A stretch of DNA of 64,000 bases from Odiellus spinosus (GCA_963920705.1 OY987225.1:4900334-4964333), one strand, 5' to 3'; positions 1 through 13,979 are shown, counted from the first letter of the stretch. Notes: a model not told the origin generated them from the sequence alone. A program made the numbers and translations.

Positions 1-769
1 GCTTTTCGAATCGTGTTTTGCGAATCGTGTTTTTCGAATAGTGTTTTTCGAATCGTGTTTTTCGAATCTGGTTTTTCGAATCGTGATTTTCCGAATCGTG
101 TTTTACGAATCGTGTTTTTCGAATCCTATTTTTCGAATCGTGTTTTTCGAATCGTGTTTTTCGAATCCTGTTTATCGAATCCTGTTTTTCGAGTCCTGTT
201 TATGGAATCCTGTTTTTCGAATCGGGATTTCGAATCGTGTTTTTCGAATCGTGTTTTTCGAATCGCGTTTTCGAATCGTGATTTTCCGAATCGTGTTTTT
301 CGAATCGTGTTTTTCAAATCGTGTTTTTCGAATCGTGTTTTTCGAATCCTGTTTATCGAATCCTGTTTTTCGAATCCTATTTTTCGAGTCCTCTTTATGG
401 AATCTTGTTTTTCGAATCGTGTTTATCGAATCGTGATTTTCGAATCGTGTTTTTCGAATCGTGCTTTTCGAATCGTGTTTTTCGAATCGTGTTTTTCGAA
501 TCGTGTTTTTCGAATCCTGTTTATCGAATCCTGTTTTTCGAATCCTGTTTTTCGAGTCCTGTTTATAGGAATCCTGTTTTTCGAATCGGGTTTTTCGAAT
601 CGTGTTTTTCGAATCGTGTTTTTCGAATCGTGTTTTTCGAATCGTGTTTTCGAATCGTGATTTTCCGAATCGTGTTTTTCGAATCGTGTTTTTCTAATCG
701 TGTTTTTCTAATCTTGTTTTTCGTATCCTGTTTTTCGTATTCTGTTTTTCGAATCGTGTTTTCGAATCG

Positions 770-3700
770 TGTTTTTCGAATCGTGTTTTTCGAATCGTGA
801 TTTTACGAATCGTGTTTTACGAATCGTGTTTTTCGAATCCTGTTTTTCGAGTCCTCTTTTTCGAATCATGTTTTTTGAATCCTTTTTTTCGAATCCTGTT
901 TTTCGAATCGTGTTTTTCGAATCGTGTTTTTCGAATCGTGTTTTTCGAATCGTGATTTTCCGAATCGTGATTTTCGAATCGTGTTTTTCGAATCGTGTTT
1001 TTCGAATCGTGTTTTTAGAATCGTGTTTTTCGAATCGTGTTTTTCGAATCGGGTTTTTCGAATCTGGTTTTTCGAATCGGGTTTTTCGAATCGGGTTTTT
1101 CGAATCGTGTTTTTCGAATCGGGTTTTTCGAATCGTGTTTTCGAATCGTGTTTTTCGAATCGCGTTTTACGAATCGTGTTTTACGAATCGTGTTTTTCGA
1201 ACCGGGTTTTTCGAATCGGGTTTTTCGAATCGTGTTTTTCGAATCGAGATTTTCGAATCGTGTTTTTCGAATCGTGTTTTTCGAATCGAGATTTTCGAAT
1301 CGTGTTTTTCGAATCATGTTTTTCGAATCGTGTTTATCGAATCGTGTTTATCGAATCGTGATTTTCGAGTCGTGTTTTTCGAATCGTGCTTTTCGAATCT
1401 TTTTTTTCGAATCGTGTTTTTCGAATCGTGTTTTTCGAATCCTGTTTATCGAATCCTGTTTTTCGAATCCTGTTTTTCGAGTCCTGTTTATGGAATCCTG
1501 TTTTTCGAATCGGGATTTCGAATCGTGTTTTTCGAATCGTGTTTTTCGAATCGCGTTTTCGAATCGTGATTTTCCGAATCGTGTTTTTCGAATCGTGATT
1601 TTCGAATCGTGTTTTTCGAATCGTGTTTTTCAAATCGTGTTTTTCGAATCGTGTTTTTCGAATCCTGTTTATCGAATCCTGTTTTTCGAATCCTATTTTT
1701 CGAGTCCTCTTTATGGAATCTTGTTTTTCGAATCGTGTTTTTCGAATCGTGTTTTTCGAATCGGGTTTTTCGAATCGGGTTTTTCGAATCGGGTTTTTCG
1801 AATCGGGCTTTTCGAATCGTGTTTTGCGAATCGTGTTTTTCGAATAGTGTTTTTCGAATCGGGTTTTTCGAATCGGGTTTTTCGAATCGGGTTTTTCGAA
1901 TCGGGCTTTTCGAATCGTGTTTTGCGAATCGTGTTTTTCGAATAGTGTTTTTCGAATCGTGTTTTTCGAATCTGGTTTTTCGAATCGTGATTTTCCGAAT
2001 CGTGTTTTACGAATCGTGTTTTTCGAATCTTGTTTTCCGAATCGTGTTTTCCGAATCGTGTTTTTCGAATCGTGATTTTCGAATCTTCTTTTTCGAATCG
2101 TGTTTTTCAAATCGTGTTTTTCGAATCGTGTTTTTCGAATCCTGTTTATCGAATCCTGTTTTTCGAATCCTATTTTTCGAGTCCTCTTTATGGAATCTTG
2201 TTTTTCGAATCGTGTTTTTCGAATCGTGTTTTTCGAATCGGGTTTTTCGAATCGGGTTTTTCGAATCGGGTTTTTCGAATCGGGCTTTTCGAATCGTGTT
2301 TTGCGAATCGTGTTTTTCGAATAGTGTTTTTCGAATCGTGTTTTTCGAATCGTGATTTTCGGAATCTGGTTTTTCGAATCGTGTTTTTCGAATCGTGTTT
2401 TTCTAATCGTGTATTTCGAATCTTGTTTTTCGTATCCTGTTTTTCGTATTCTGTTTTTCGAATCGTGTTTTTCGAATCGGGTTTTTCGAATCGGGTTTTT
2501 CGAATCGTGTTTTCGAATCGAGTTTTTCGAATCGTGTTTTACGAATCGTGTTTTACGAATTGTGTTTTTCGAATCGGGTTTTTCGAATCGGGTTTTTCGA
2601 ATCGTGTTTTTCGAATCGAGATTTTCGAAACATGTTTTTCGATTCGTGTTTTTCGAATCGTGTTTTTCGAATCGAGATTTTCGAATCGTGTTTTTCGAAT
2701 CATGTTTTTAGAATCGTGTTTATCGAATCGTGTTTATCGAATCGTGATTTTCGAATCGTGTTTTTCGAATCGTGTTTTTCGAATCGTGTTTTTCGAATCG
2801 TGCTTTTCGAATCGTGTTTTTCGAATCGTGTTTTTCGAATCGTGTTTTTCGAATCCTGTTTATCGAATCCTGTTTTTCGAATCCTGTTTTTCGAGTCCTG
2901 TTTATGGAATCCTGTTTTTCGAATCGGGTTTTTCGAATCGTGTTTTTCGAATCGTGTTTTTCGAATCGTGTTTTCGAATCGTGATTTTCCGAATCGTGTT
3001 TTTCGAATCTTGTTTTTCGTATCCTGTTTTTCGTATTCTGTTTTTCGAATCGTGTTTTTCGAATCGGGTTTTTCGAATCGTGTTTTCGAATCGTGTTTTT
3101 CGAATGGTGTTTTTCGAATCGTGATTTTACTAATCGTGTTTTACGAATCGTGTTTTTCGAATCCTGTTTTTCGAGTCCTCTTTTTCGAATCATGTTTTTT
3201 GAATCCTTTTTTTCGAATCCTGTTTTTCGAATCGTGTTTTTCGAATCGTGTTTTTCGAATCGTGATTTTCCGAATCGTGATTTTCGAATCGTGTTTTTCG
3301 AATCGTGTTTTTCGAATCGTGTTTTTCGAATCGTGTTTTTCGAATCGGGTTTTTCGAATCTGGTTTTTCGAATCGGGTTTTTCGAATCGGGTTTTTCGAA
3401 TCGTGTTTTACGAATCGGGTTTTTCGAATCGTGTTTTCGAATCGTGTTTTTCGAATCGTGTTTTACGAATCGTGTTTTACGAATCGTGTTTTTCGAACCG
3501 GGTTTTTCGAATCGGGTTTTTCGAATCGTGTTTTTCGAATCGAGATTTTCGAATCGTGTTTTTCGAATCGTGTTTTTCGAATCGAGATTTTCGAATCGTG
3601 TTTTTCGAATCATGTTTTTCGAATCGCGTTTATCGAATCGTGTTTATCGAATCGTGATTTTCGAGTCGTGTTTTTCGAATCGTGCTTTTCGAATCTTTTT

Positions 3701-4115
3701 TTTCGAATCGTGTTTTTCGAATCGTGTTTTTCGAATCCTGTTTATCGAATCCTGTTTTTCGAATCCTGTTTTTCGAGTCCTGTTTATGGAATCCTGTTTT
3801 TCGAATCGGGATTTCGAATCGTGTTTTTCGAATCGTGTTTTTCGAATCGCGTTTTCGAATCGTGATTTTCCGAATCGTGTTTTTCGAATCGTAATTTTCG
3901 AATCGTGTTTTTCGAATCGTGTTTTTCAAATCGTGTTTTTCGAATCGTGTTTTTCGAATCCTGTTTATCGAATCCTGTTTTTCGAATCCTATTTTTCGAG
4001 TCCTCTTTATGGAATCTTGTTTTTCGAATCGTGTTTTTCGAATCGTGTTTTTCGAATCGTGTTTTTCGAATCGGGTTTTTCGAATCGGGTTTTTCGAATC
4101 GGGCTTTTCGAATCG
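770..4115 (+). repeat. Duplicated satellite block, offset about 2.3 kb
   Basis: The unit order at about 770-1,820 is repeated at about 3,095-4,115. Its left part (a GTGATTTTAC string at 797 and 3,121) is displaced by 2,324 bases. The right part, for example 1,386-1,598 against 3,682-3,894, is displaced by 2,296 bases (164 units). The 28-base difference is two 14-base units lost or gained after duplication. Confidence 0.7.
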
Positions 4116-4342
4116 TGTTTTGCGAATCGTGTTTTTCGAATAGTGTTTTTCGAATCGGGTTTTTCGAATCGGGCTTTTCGAATCGTGTTTTGCGAATCGT
4201 GTTTTTCGAATAGTGTTTTTCGAATCGTGTTTTTCGAATCTGGTTTTTCGAATCGTGATTTTCCGAATCGTGTTTTACGAATCGTGTTTTTCGAATCCTG
4301 TTTTTCGAATCGAGTTTTTCGAATCGTGTTTTTCGAATCGTG

Positions 4343-4510
4343 TTTTTCTAATCCTGTTTTTCGCATCCTGTTTTTCGCACCCTGTTTTTCGCACCCTGTT
4401 TTTCGCACCCTGTTTTTCGCACCCTGTTTTTCGCATCCTGCTTTTCGCATCCTGTTTTTCGAATCCTGTTTTTCGCATCCTGTTTTTCAAGTCCTCTTTA
4501 TGGAATCCTG
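4343..4510 (+). repeat. CGCATCC/CGCACCC module, copy 1
   Basis: An ordered run of variants begins with TTTTTCTAATCCTG, then one CGCATCC unit, several CGCACCC units, a CTTTTCGCATCC unit, one CGAATCC unit, another CGCATCC unit, and a closing pair with GTCCTCTTTATGG. The same order occurs at 13,621, 53,892 and 56,546. It is unlike the surrounding domain A units. Confidence 0.8.
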
Positions 4511-4639
4511 TTTTTCGAATCGTGTTTTTCGAATCGGGTTTTTCGAATCGGGTTTTTCGAATCGGGTTTTTCGAATCGGGTTTTTCGAATCGGGCTTTTC
4601 GAATCGTGTTTTGCGAATCGTGTTTTTCGAATAGTGTTT

Positions 4640-6200
4640 TTCGAGTCGTGTTTTTCGAATCGTGTTTTTCGAATCGTGATTTTACGAATCGTGTTTTACG
4701 AATCGTGTTTTTCGAATCCTGTTTTTCGAGTCCTCTTTTTCGAATCATGTTTTTTGAATCCTTTTTTTCGAATCCTGTTTTTCGAATCGTGTTTTTCGAA
4801 TCGTGTTTTTCGAATCGTGATTTTCCGAATCGTGATTTTCGAATCGTGTTTTTCGAATCGGGTTTTTCGAATCGTGTTTTCGAATCGTGTTTTTCGAATC
4901 GTGTTTTACGAATCGTGTTTTACGAATCGTGTTTTTCGAACCGGGTTTTTCGAATCGGGTTTTTCGAATCGTGTTTTTCGAATCGAGATTTTCGAATCGT
5001 GTTTTTCGAATCATGTTTTTCGCATCCTGTTTTTCAAGTCCTCTTTATGGAATCCTGTTTTTCGAATCGTGTTTTTCGAATCGTGTTTTTCGAATCGTGT
5101 TTTTCGAATCGGGTTTTTCGAATCGGGTTTTTCGAATCGGGTTTTTCGAATCGGGTTTTTCGAATCGGGCTTTTCGAATCGTGTTTTGCGAATCGTGTTT
5201 TTCGAATAGTGTATTTCGAGTCGTGTTTTTCGAATCGTGTTTTTCGAATCGTGATTTTACGAATCGTGTTTTACGAATCGTGTTTTTCGAATCCTGTTTT
5301 TCGAGTCCTCTTTTTCGAATCATGTTTTTTGAATCCTTTTTTTCGAATCCTGTTTTTCGAATCGTGTTTTTCGAATCGTGTTTTTCGAATCGTGATTTTC
5401 CGAATCGTGATTTTTGAATCGTGTTTTTCGAATCGGGTTTTTCGAATCGTGTTTTCGAATCGTGTTTTTCGAATCGTGTTTTACGAATCGTGATTTTCCG
5501 AATCGTGATTTTCGAATCGTGTTTTTCGAATCGGGTTTTTCGAATCGTGTTTTCGAATCGTGTTTTTCGAATCGTGTTTTACGAATCGTGTTTTACGAAT
5601 CGTGTTTTTCGAACCGGGTTTTTCGAATCGGGTTTTTCGAATCGTGTTTTTCGAATCGAGATTTTCGAATCGTGTTTTTCGAATCATGTTTTTCGCATCC
5701 TGTTTTTCAAGTCCTCTTTATGGAATCCTGTTTTTCGAATCGTGTTTTTCGAATCGTGTTTTTCGAATCGTGTTTTTCGAATCGGGTTTTTCGAATCGGG
5801 TTTTTCGAATCGGGTTTTTCGAATCGGGTTTTTCGAATCGGGCTTTTCGAATCGTGTTTTGCGAATCGTGTTTTTCGAATAGTGTTTTTCGAGTCGTGTT
5901 TTTCGAATCGTGTTTTTCGAATCGTGATTTTACGAATCGTGTTTTACGAATCGTGTTTTTCGAATCCTGTTTTTCGAGTCCTCTTTTTCGAATCATGTTT
6001 TTTGAATCCTTTTTTTCGAATCCTGTTTTTCGAATCGTGTTTTTCGAATCGTGTTTTTCGAATCGTGATTTTCCGAATCGTGATTTTTGAATCGTGTTTT
6101 TCGAATCGGGTTTTTCGAATCGTGTTTTCGAATCGTGTTTTTCGAATCGTGTTTTACGAATCGTGTTTTACGAATCGTGTTTTTCGAACCGGGTTTTTCG
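4640..6200 (+). repeat. 673-bp higher-order tandem repeat
   Basis: Consecutive blocks repeat at a period of 673 bases (48 units plus one base). For instance 4,745-5,014 matches 5,418-5,687 and 5,045-5,323 matches 5,718-5,996. A third partial copy starts near 6,087. The copies look almost identical by eye, so this is a recent amplification. Confidence 0.8.
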
Positions 6201-6509
6201 AATCCTGTTTTTCGAATCGTGTTTTTCGAATCGTGTTTTTCGAATCGTGATTTTCCGAATCGTGATTTTTGAATCGTGTTTTTCGAATCGGGTTTTTCGA
6301 ATCGTGTTTTCGAATCGTGTTTTTCGAATCGTGTTTTACGAATCGTGTTTTACGAATCGTGTTTTTCGAACCGGGTTTTTCGAATCGGGTTTTTCGAATC
6401 GTGTTTTTCGAATCGAGATTTTCGAATCGTGTTTTTCGAATCATGTTTTTCGAATCGTGTTTATCGAATCGTGTTTATCGAATCGTGATTTTCGAGTCGT
6501 GTTTTTCGA

Positions 6510-9050
6510 ATCGTGCTCTTCGAATCTTTTTTTTCGAATCGTGTTTTTCGAATCGTGTTTTTCGAATCCTGTTTATCGAATCATGTTTTTCGAGTCCTGT
6601 TTATGGAATCCTGTTTTTCGAATCGGGATTTCGAATCGTGTTTTTCGAATCGTACTTTTCGAATCGTGTTTTCGAATCGTGATTTTTCGAATCGTGTTTT
6701 TCGAATCGTGATTTTCGAATCTTCTTTTTCGAATCGTGTTTTTCAAATCGTGTTTTTCGAATCGTGTTTTTCGAATCCTGTTTATCGAATCCTGTTTTTC
6801 GAATCCTATTTTTCGAGTCCTCTTTATGGAATCTTGTTTTTCGAATCGTGTTTTTCGAATCGTGTTTTTCGAATCGGGTTTTTCGAATCGGGTTTTTCGA
6901 ATCGGGTTTTTCGAATCGGGCTTTTCGAATCGTGTTTTGCGTATCGTGTTTTTCGAATAGTGTTTTTCGAATCGTGTTTTTCAAATCGTGATTTTCGGAA
7001 TCTGGTTTTTCGAACCGTGTTTTTCTAATCGTGTATTTCGAATCTTGTTTTTCGTATCCTGTTTTTCGTATTCTGTTTTTCGAATCGTGTTTTTCGAATC
7101 GGGTTTTTCGAATCGGGTTTTTCGAATCGTGTTTTCGAATCGAGTTTTTCGAATCGTGTTTTACGAATCGTGTTTTACGAATCGTGTTTTTCGAATCGGG
7201 TTTTTCGAATCGGGTTTTTCGAATCGTGTTTTTCGAATCGAGATTTTCGAATCATGTTTTTCGATTCGTGTTTTTCGAATCGTGTTTTTCGAATCGAGAT
7301 TTTCGAATCGTGTTTTTCGAATCATGTTTTTCGAATCGTGTTTATCGAATCCTGTTTATCGAATCGTGATTTTCGAATCGTGTTTTTCGAATCGTGCTTT
7401 TCGAATCGTGTTTTTCGAATCGTGTTTTTCGAATCGTGTTTTTCGAATCCTGTTTATCGAATCCTGTTTTTCGAATCCTGTTTTTCGAGTCCTGTTTATG
7501 GAATCCTGTTTTTCGAATCGGGTTTTTCGAATCGTGTTTTTCGAATCGTGTTTTTCGAATCGGGTTTTTCGAATCGTGTTTTTCGAATCGTGTTTTTCGA
7601 ATCGTGTTTTACGAATCGTGTTTTACGAATCGTGTTTTTCGAACCGGGTTTTTCGAATAGGGTTTTTCGAATCGTGTTTTTCGAATCGAGATTTTCGAAT
7701 CGTGTTTTTCGAATCATGTTTTTCGAATCGTGTTTATCGAATCGTGTTTATCGAATCGTGATTTTCGAGTCGTGTTTTTCGAATCGTGCTTTTCGAATCT
7801 TTTTTTTCGAATCGTGTTTTTCGAATCGTGTTTTTCGAATCCTGTTTATCGAATCCTGTTTTTCGAATCCTGTTTTTCGAGTCCTGTTTATGGAATCCTG
7901 TTTTTCGAATCGGGATTTCGAATCGTGTTTTTCGAATCGTGTTTTTCGAATCGTGTTTTCGAATCGTGATTTTTCGAATCGTGTTTTTCGAATCGTGATT
8001 TTCGAATCTTCTTTTTCGAATCGTGTTTTTCAAATCGTGTTTTTCGAATCGTGTTTTTCGAATCCTGTTTATCGAATCCTGTTTTTCGAATCCTATTTTT
8101 CGAGTCCTCTTTATGGAATCTTGTTTTTCGAATCGTGTTTTTCGAATCGTGTTTTTCGAATCGGGTTTTTCGAATCGGGTTTTTCGAATCGGGTTTTTCG
8201 AATCGGGCTTTTCGAATCGAGTTTTGCGTATCGTGTTTTTCGAATAGTGTTTTTCGAATCGTGTTTTTCGAATCGTGATTTTCGGAATCTGGTTTTTCGA
8301 ATCGTGTTTTTCGAATCGTGTTTTTCTAATCGTGTATTTCGAATCTTGTTTTTCGTATCCTGTTTTTCGTATTCTGTTTTTCGAATCGTGTTTTTCGAAT
8401 CGTGTTTTTCGAATCGGGTTTTTCGAATCGTGTTTTCGAATCGAGTTTTTCGAATCGTGTTTTACGAATCGTGTTTTACGAATCGTGTTTTTCGAATCGG
8501 GTTTTTCGAATCAGGTTTTTCGAATCGTGTTTTTCGAATCGAGATTTTCGAATCATGTTTTTCGATTCGTGTTTTTCGAATCGTGTTTTTCGAATCGAGA
8601 TTTTCGAATCGTGTTTTTCGAATCATGTTTTTCGAATCGTGTTTATCGAATCGTGTTTATCGAATCGTGATTTTCGAATCGTGTTTTTCGAATCGTGCTT
8701 TTCGAATCGTGTTTTTCGATCGTGTTTTTCGAATCGTGTTTTTCGAATCCTGTTTATCGAATCCTGTTTTTCGAATCCTGTTTTTCGAGTCCTGTTTATG
8801 GAATCCTGTTTTTCGAATCGGGTTTTTCGAATCGTGTTTTTCGAATCGTGTTTTTCGAATCGTGTTTTTCGAATCGTGTTTTCGAATCGTGATTTTCCGA
8901 ATCGTGTTTTTCGAATCGTGTTTTTCTAATCGTGTTTTTCTAATCTTGTTTTTCGTATCCTGTTTTTCGTATTCTGTTTTTCGAATCGTGTTTTTCGAAT
9001 CGGGTTTTTCGAATCGTGTTTTCGAATCGTGTTTTTCGAATCGTGTTTTA
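6510..9050 (+). repeat. 1,287-bp higher-order tandem repeat (two copies)
   Basis: The unit string at 6,736-6,960 is repeated at 8,023-8,247 (offset 1,287), and the GATTTTCGGAATCTGG marker at 6,988 recurs at 8,275 with the same offset. Flanking strings match with small whole-unit shifts (6,513 against 7,786). Confidence 0.7.
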
Positions 9051-11419
9051 CGAATCGTGTTTTACGAATCGTGTTTTTCGAATCGGGTTTTACGAATCGT
9101 GTTTTTCGAATCGGGTTTTTCGAATCGGGTTTTTCGAATCGTGTTTTTCGAATCGAGATTTTCGAATCGTGTTTTTCGAATCGTGTTTTACGAATCGTGT
9201 TTTACGAATCGTGTTTTTCGAATCGGGTTTTTCGAATCGGGTTTTTCGAATCGTGTTTTTCGAATCGAGATTTTCGAATCGTGTTTTTCGATTCGTGTTT
9301 TTCGAATCGTCTTTTTCGAATCGAGATTTTCGAATCGTGTTTTTCGAATCATGTTTTTCGAATCGTGTTTATCGAATCGTGTTTATCGAATCGTGATTTT
9401 CGAATCGTGTTTTTCGAATCGTGCTCTTCGAATCGTGTTTTTCGAATCGTGTTTTTCGAATCGTGTTTTTCGAATCCTGTTTATCGAATCCTGTTTTTCG
9501 AATCTTGTTTTTCGAGTCCTGTTTATGGAATCCTGTTTATGGAATCCTGTTTTTCGAATCGGGTTTTTCGAATCGTGTTTTTCGAATCGTGTTTTTCGAA
9601 TCGTGTTTTTCGAATTGTGTTTTCGAATCGTGATTTTCCGAATCGTGTTTTTCGAATCTTGTTTTTCTAATCTTGTTTTTCGTATCCTGTTTTTCGTATT
9701 CTGTTTTTCGAATCGTGTTTTTCGAATCGGGTTTTTCGAATCGTGTTTTCGAATCGTGTTTTTCGAATCGTGTTTTACGAATCGTGTTTTACGAATCGTG
9801 TTTTTCGAATCGGGTTTTTCGAATCGGGTTTTTCGAATCGTGTTTTTCGAATCGAGATTTTCTAATCGTGTTTTTCGAATCGTGTTTTTCGAATCGTGTT
9901 TTTCGAATCAAGATTTTCGAATCGTGTTTTTCGAATCATGTTTTTCGAATCGTGTTTATCGAATCGTGTTTATCGAATCGTGATTTTCGAATCGTGTTTT
10001 TCGAATCGTGCTTTTCGAATCGTGTTTTTCGAATCGTGTCTTTCGAATCGTGTTTTTCGAATCCTGTTTATCGAATCCTGTTTTTCGAATCCTGTTTTTC
10101 GAGTCCTGTTTATGGAATCCTGTTTTTCGAATCGGGTTTTTCGAATCGTGTTTTTCGAATCGTGTTTTTCGAATCGTGTTTTTCGAATCGTGTTTTCGAA
10201 TCGTGATTTTCCGAATCGTGTTTTTCGAATCGTGTTATTCTAATCGTGTTTTTCTAATCTTGTTTTTCTTATCCTGTTTTTCTTATTCTGTTTTTCGAAT
10301 CGTGTTTTTCGAATCGGGTTTTTCGAATCGTGTTTTCGAATCGTGTTTTTCGAATCGTGTTTTACGAATCGTGTTTTTCGAATTGTGTTTTTCGAATCGT
10401 GATTTTCGGAATCTGGTTTTTCGAATCGTGTTTTTCTAATCGTGTATTTCGAATCTTGTTTTTCGTATCCTGTTTTTCGTATTCTGTTTTTCGAATCGTG
10501 TTTTTCGAATCGGGTTTTTCGAATCGTGTTTTCGAATCGTGTTTTTCGAATCGTGTTTTACGAATCGTGTTTTACGAATCGTGTTTTTCGAATCGGGTTT
10601 TTCGAATCGGGATTTCGAATCGTGTTTTTCGAATCGAGATTTTCGAATCGTGTTTTTCGAATCGTGTTTTTCGAATCGTGTTTTTCGAATCGTGATTTTC
10701 GAATCGTATTTTTCGAATCGTGTTTTTCAAATCGTGTTTTTCGAATCGTGTTTTTCGAATCCTATTTTTCGAGTCCTCTTTATGGAATCTTGTTTTTCGA
10801 ATCGTGTTTTTCGAATCGTGTTTTTCGAATCGGGTTTTTCGAATCGGGTTTTTCGAATCGGGTTTTTTGAATCGGGCTTTTTGAATCGTGTTTTGCGAAT
10901 CGTGTTTTTCGAATAGTGTTTTTCGAATCGTGTTTTTCGAATCGTGATTTTCGGAATCTGGTTTTTCGAATCGTGTTTTTCGAATCGTGTTTTTCTAATC
11001 GTGTATTTCGAATCTTGTTTATCGTATCCTGTTTTTCGTATTCTGTTTTTCGAATCGGGTTTTTCGAATCGTGTTTTTCGAATCGGGTTTTTCGAATCGT
11101 GTTTTCGAATCGTGTTTTTCGAATCGTGTTTTACGAATCGTGTTTTACGAATCGTGTTTTTCTAATCGTGTATTTCGAATCTTGTTTTTCGTATCCTGTT
11201 TTTCGTATTCTGTTTTTCGAATCGTGTTTTTCGAATCGGGTTTTTCGAATCGTGTTTTCGAATCGTGTTTTTCGAATCGTGTTTTACGAATCGTGTTTTA
11301 CGAATCGTGTTTTTCGAATCGGGTTTTTCGAATCGGGATTTCGAATCGTGTTTTTCGAATCGAGATTTTCGAATCGTGTTTTTCGAATCGTGTTTTTCGA
11401 ATCGTGTTTTTCGAATCGT

Positions 11420-13340
11420 GATTTTCGAATCGTGTTTTTCGAATCGTGTTTTTCAAATCGTGTTTTTCGAATCGTGTTTTTCGAATCCTGTTTATCTAAT
11501 CCTGTTTTTCGAATCCTATTTTTCGAGTCCTCTTTATGGAATCTTGTTTTTCGAATCGTGTTTTTCGAATCGTGTTTTTCGAATCGTGTTTTTCGAATCG
11601 GGTTTTTCGAATCGGGTTTTTCGAATCGGGTTTTTTGAATCGGGCTTTTCGAAACGTGTTTTGCGAATCGTGTTTTTCGAATAGTGTTTTTCGAATCGTG
11701 TTTTTCGAATAGTGATTTTCGGAATCTGGTTTTTCGAATCGTGTTTTTCGAATCGTGTTTTTCTAATCGTGTATTTCGAATCTTGTTTTTCGTATCCTGT
11801 TTTTCGTATTCTGTTTTTCGAATCGTGTTTTTCGAATCGGGTTTTTCGAATCGTGTTTTCGAATCGTGTTTTTCGAATCGTGTTTTACGAATCGTGTTTT
11901 ACGAATCGTGTTTTTCAAATCGGGTTTTTCGAATCGGGTTTTTCGAATCGTGTTTTTCGAATCGAGATTTTCGAATCGTGTTTTTCGAATCATGTTTTTC
12001 GAATCGTGCTTATCGAATCGTGTTTATCGAATCGTGATTTTCGAATCGTGTTTTTCGAATCGTGCTTTTCGAATCGTGTTTTTCGAATCGTGTTTTTCGA
12101 ATCGTGTTTTTCGAATCGTGTTTTTCGAATCGTGATTTCGAATCGCGATTTTCCGAATCGTGTTTTTCTAATCGTGATTTTCGAATCGTGTTTTTCGAAT
12201 CGTGTTTTTCAAATCGTGTTTTTCGAATCGTGTTTTTCGAATCGTGTTTTTCGAATCCTGTTTATCGAATCCTGTTTTTCGAATCCTATTTGTCGAGTCC
12301 TCTTTATGGAATCTTGTTTTTCGAATCGTGTTTTTCGAATCGTGTTTTTCGAATCGGGTTTTTCGAATCGGGTTTTTCGAATCGTGTTTTTCGAATCGTG
12401 TTTTTCGAATCGTGTTTTTCGAATCGTGATTTTCGAATCGTGTTTTTCGAATCGTGTTTTTCAAATCGTGTTTTTCGAATCGTGTTTTTCGAATCCTGTT
12501 TATCTAATCCTGTTTTTCGAATCCTATTTTTCGAGTCCTCTTTATGGAATCTTGTTTTTCGAATCGTGTTTTTCGAATCGTGTTTTTCGAATCGTGTTTT
12601 TCGAATCGGGTTTTTCGAATCGGGTTTTTCGAATCGGGTTTTTTGAATCGGGCTTTTCGAAACGTGTTTTGCGAATCGTGTTTTTCGAATAGTGTTTTTC
12701 GAATCGTGTTTTTCGAATAGTGATTTTCGGAATCTGGTTTTTCGAATCGTGTTTTTCGAATCGTGTTTTTCTAATCGTGTATTTCGAATCTTGTTTTTCG
12801 TATCCTGTTTTTCGTATTCTGTTTTTCGAATCGTGTTTTTCGAATCGGGTTTTTCGAATCGTGTTTTCGAATCGTGTTTTTCGAATCGTGTTTTTCGAAT
12901 CGTGTTTTACGAATCGTGTTTTACGAATCGTGTTTTTCGAATCGGGTTTTTCGAATCGGGTTTTTCGAATCGTGTTTTTCGAATCGAGATTTTCGAATCG
13001 TGTTTTTCGAATCATGTTTTTCGAATCGTGCTTATCGAATCGTGTTTATCGAATCGTGATTTTCGAATCGTGTTTTTCGAATCGTGCTTTTCGAATCGTG
13101 TTTTTCGAATCGTGTTTTTCGAATCGTGTTTTTCGAATCGTGTTTTTCGAATCGTGATTTCGAATCGCGATTTTCCGAATCGTGTTTTTCTAATCGTGAT
13201 TTTCGAATCGTGTTTTTCGAATCGTGTTTTTCAAATCGTGTTTTTCGAATCGTGTTTTTCGAATCGTGTTTTTCGAATCCTGTTTATCGAATCCTGTTTT
13301 TCGAATCCTATTTGTCGAGTCCTCGTTTATGGAATCTTGT
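11420..13340 (+). repeat. 1,008-bp higher-order tandem repeat (two copies)
   Basis: Two adjacent copies are displaced by exactly 1,008 bases (72 units). The TTTTTCAAATCG unit at 11,454 recurs at 12,462 and the CGGAATCTGG marker at 11,712 recurs at 12,720. Both copies share private variants such as GTTTATCTAATCC and CGAAACGTG. The second copy ends in domain B-like units. Confidence 0.8.
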
Positions 13341-13620
13341 TTTTCGAATCGTGTTTTTCGAATCGTGTTTTTCGAATCGGGTTTTTCGAATCGGGTTTTT
13401 CGAATCGGGCTTTTCGAATCGTGTTTTGCGAATAGTGTTTTTCGAATCGTGTTTTTCGAATCTGGTTTTTCGAATCGTGATTTTCCGAATCGTGTTTTAC
13501 GAATCGTGTTTTTCGAATCCTGTTTTTCGAGTCCTATTTTTCGAATCCTGTTCTTTGAATCCTGTTTTTCGAATCGTGTTTTTCGAATCGTGATTTTCGA
13601 ATCGTGTTTTTCGAATCGTG

Positions 13621-13800
13621 TTTTTCTAATCCTGTTTTTCGCATCCTGTTTTTCGCATCCTGTTTTTCGCACCCTGTTTTTCGCACCCTGTTTTTCGCAC
13701 CCTGTTTTTCGCATCCTGCTTTTCGCATCCTGTTTTTCGAATCCTGTTTTTTGCATCCTGTTTTTCGCATCCTATTTTTCGAGTCCTCTTTATGGAATCC
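13621..13800 (+). repeat. CGCATCC/CGCACCC module, copy 2
   Basis: This is the same ordered variant string as at 4,343. It opens with TTTTTCTAATCCTG, has two CGCATCC units, three CGCACCC units, a CTTTTCGCATCC unit, and closes with GAGTCCTCTTTATGG. One unit has TTTTTTGCATCC, a C-to-T change of the palindrome's CpG. Confidence 0.8.
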
Positions 13801-13979
13801 TGTTTTTTCGAATCGTGTTTTTCGCATCGTGTTTTTCGTATCGGGTTTTTCGAATCGTGTTTTTCGAATCGTGATTTTTCGAATCGTGTTTTACGAATCG
13901 TGTTTTTCGAATCCTGTTTTTCGAGTCCTCTTTTTCGAATCCTGTTTTTTGAATCCTTTTTTTCGAATCCTGCTTTTCG

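Larger units (their letters stand above)
1..13335 (+). repeat. Satellite domain A
   Basis: The vocabulary is mainly CGTG units mixed with TTTTACG units, 15-mers with ATTTTCC, 13-mers with T4, CGAGATTTTCG and TTTATCG units. A diagnostic string, GATTTTCGGAATCTGG, recurs near 2,352, 6,988, 8,275, 10,400, 10,944, 11,712 and 12,720, marking higher-order copies of unequal length. Another marker is GAATAGTG after a TTTTGCG unit. One island of CGCATCC/CGCACCC units (from 4,343) is out of place here and matches units far to the right. The boundary with domain B is gradual and approximate. Confidence 0.75.
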
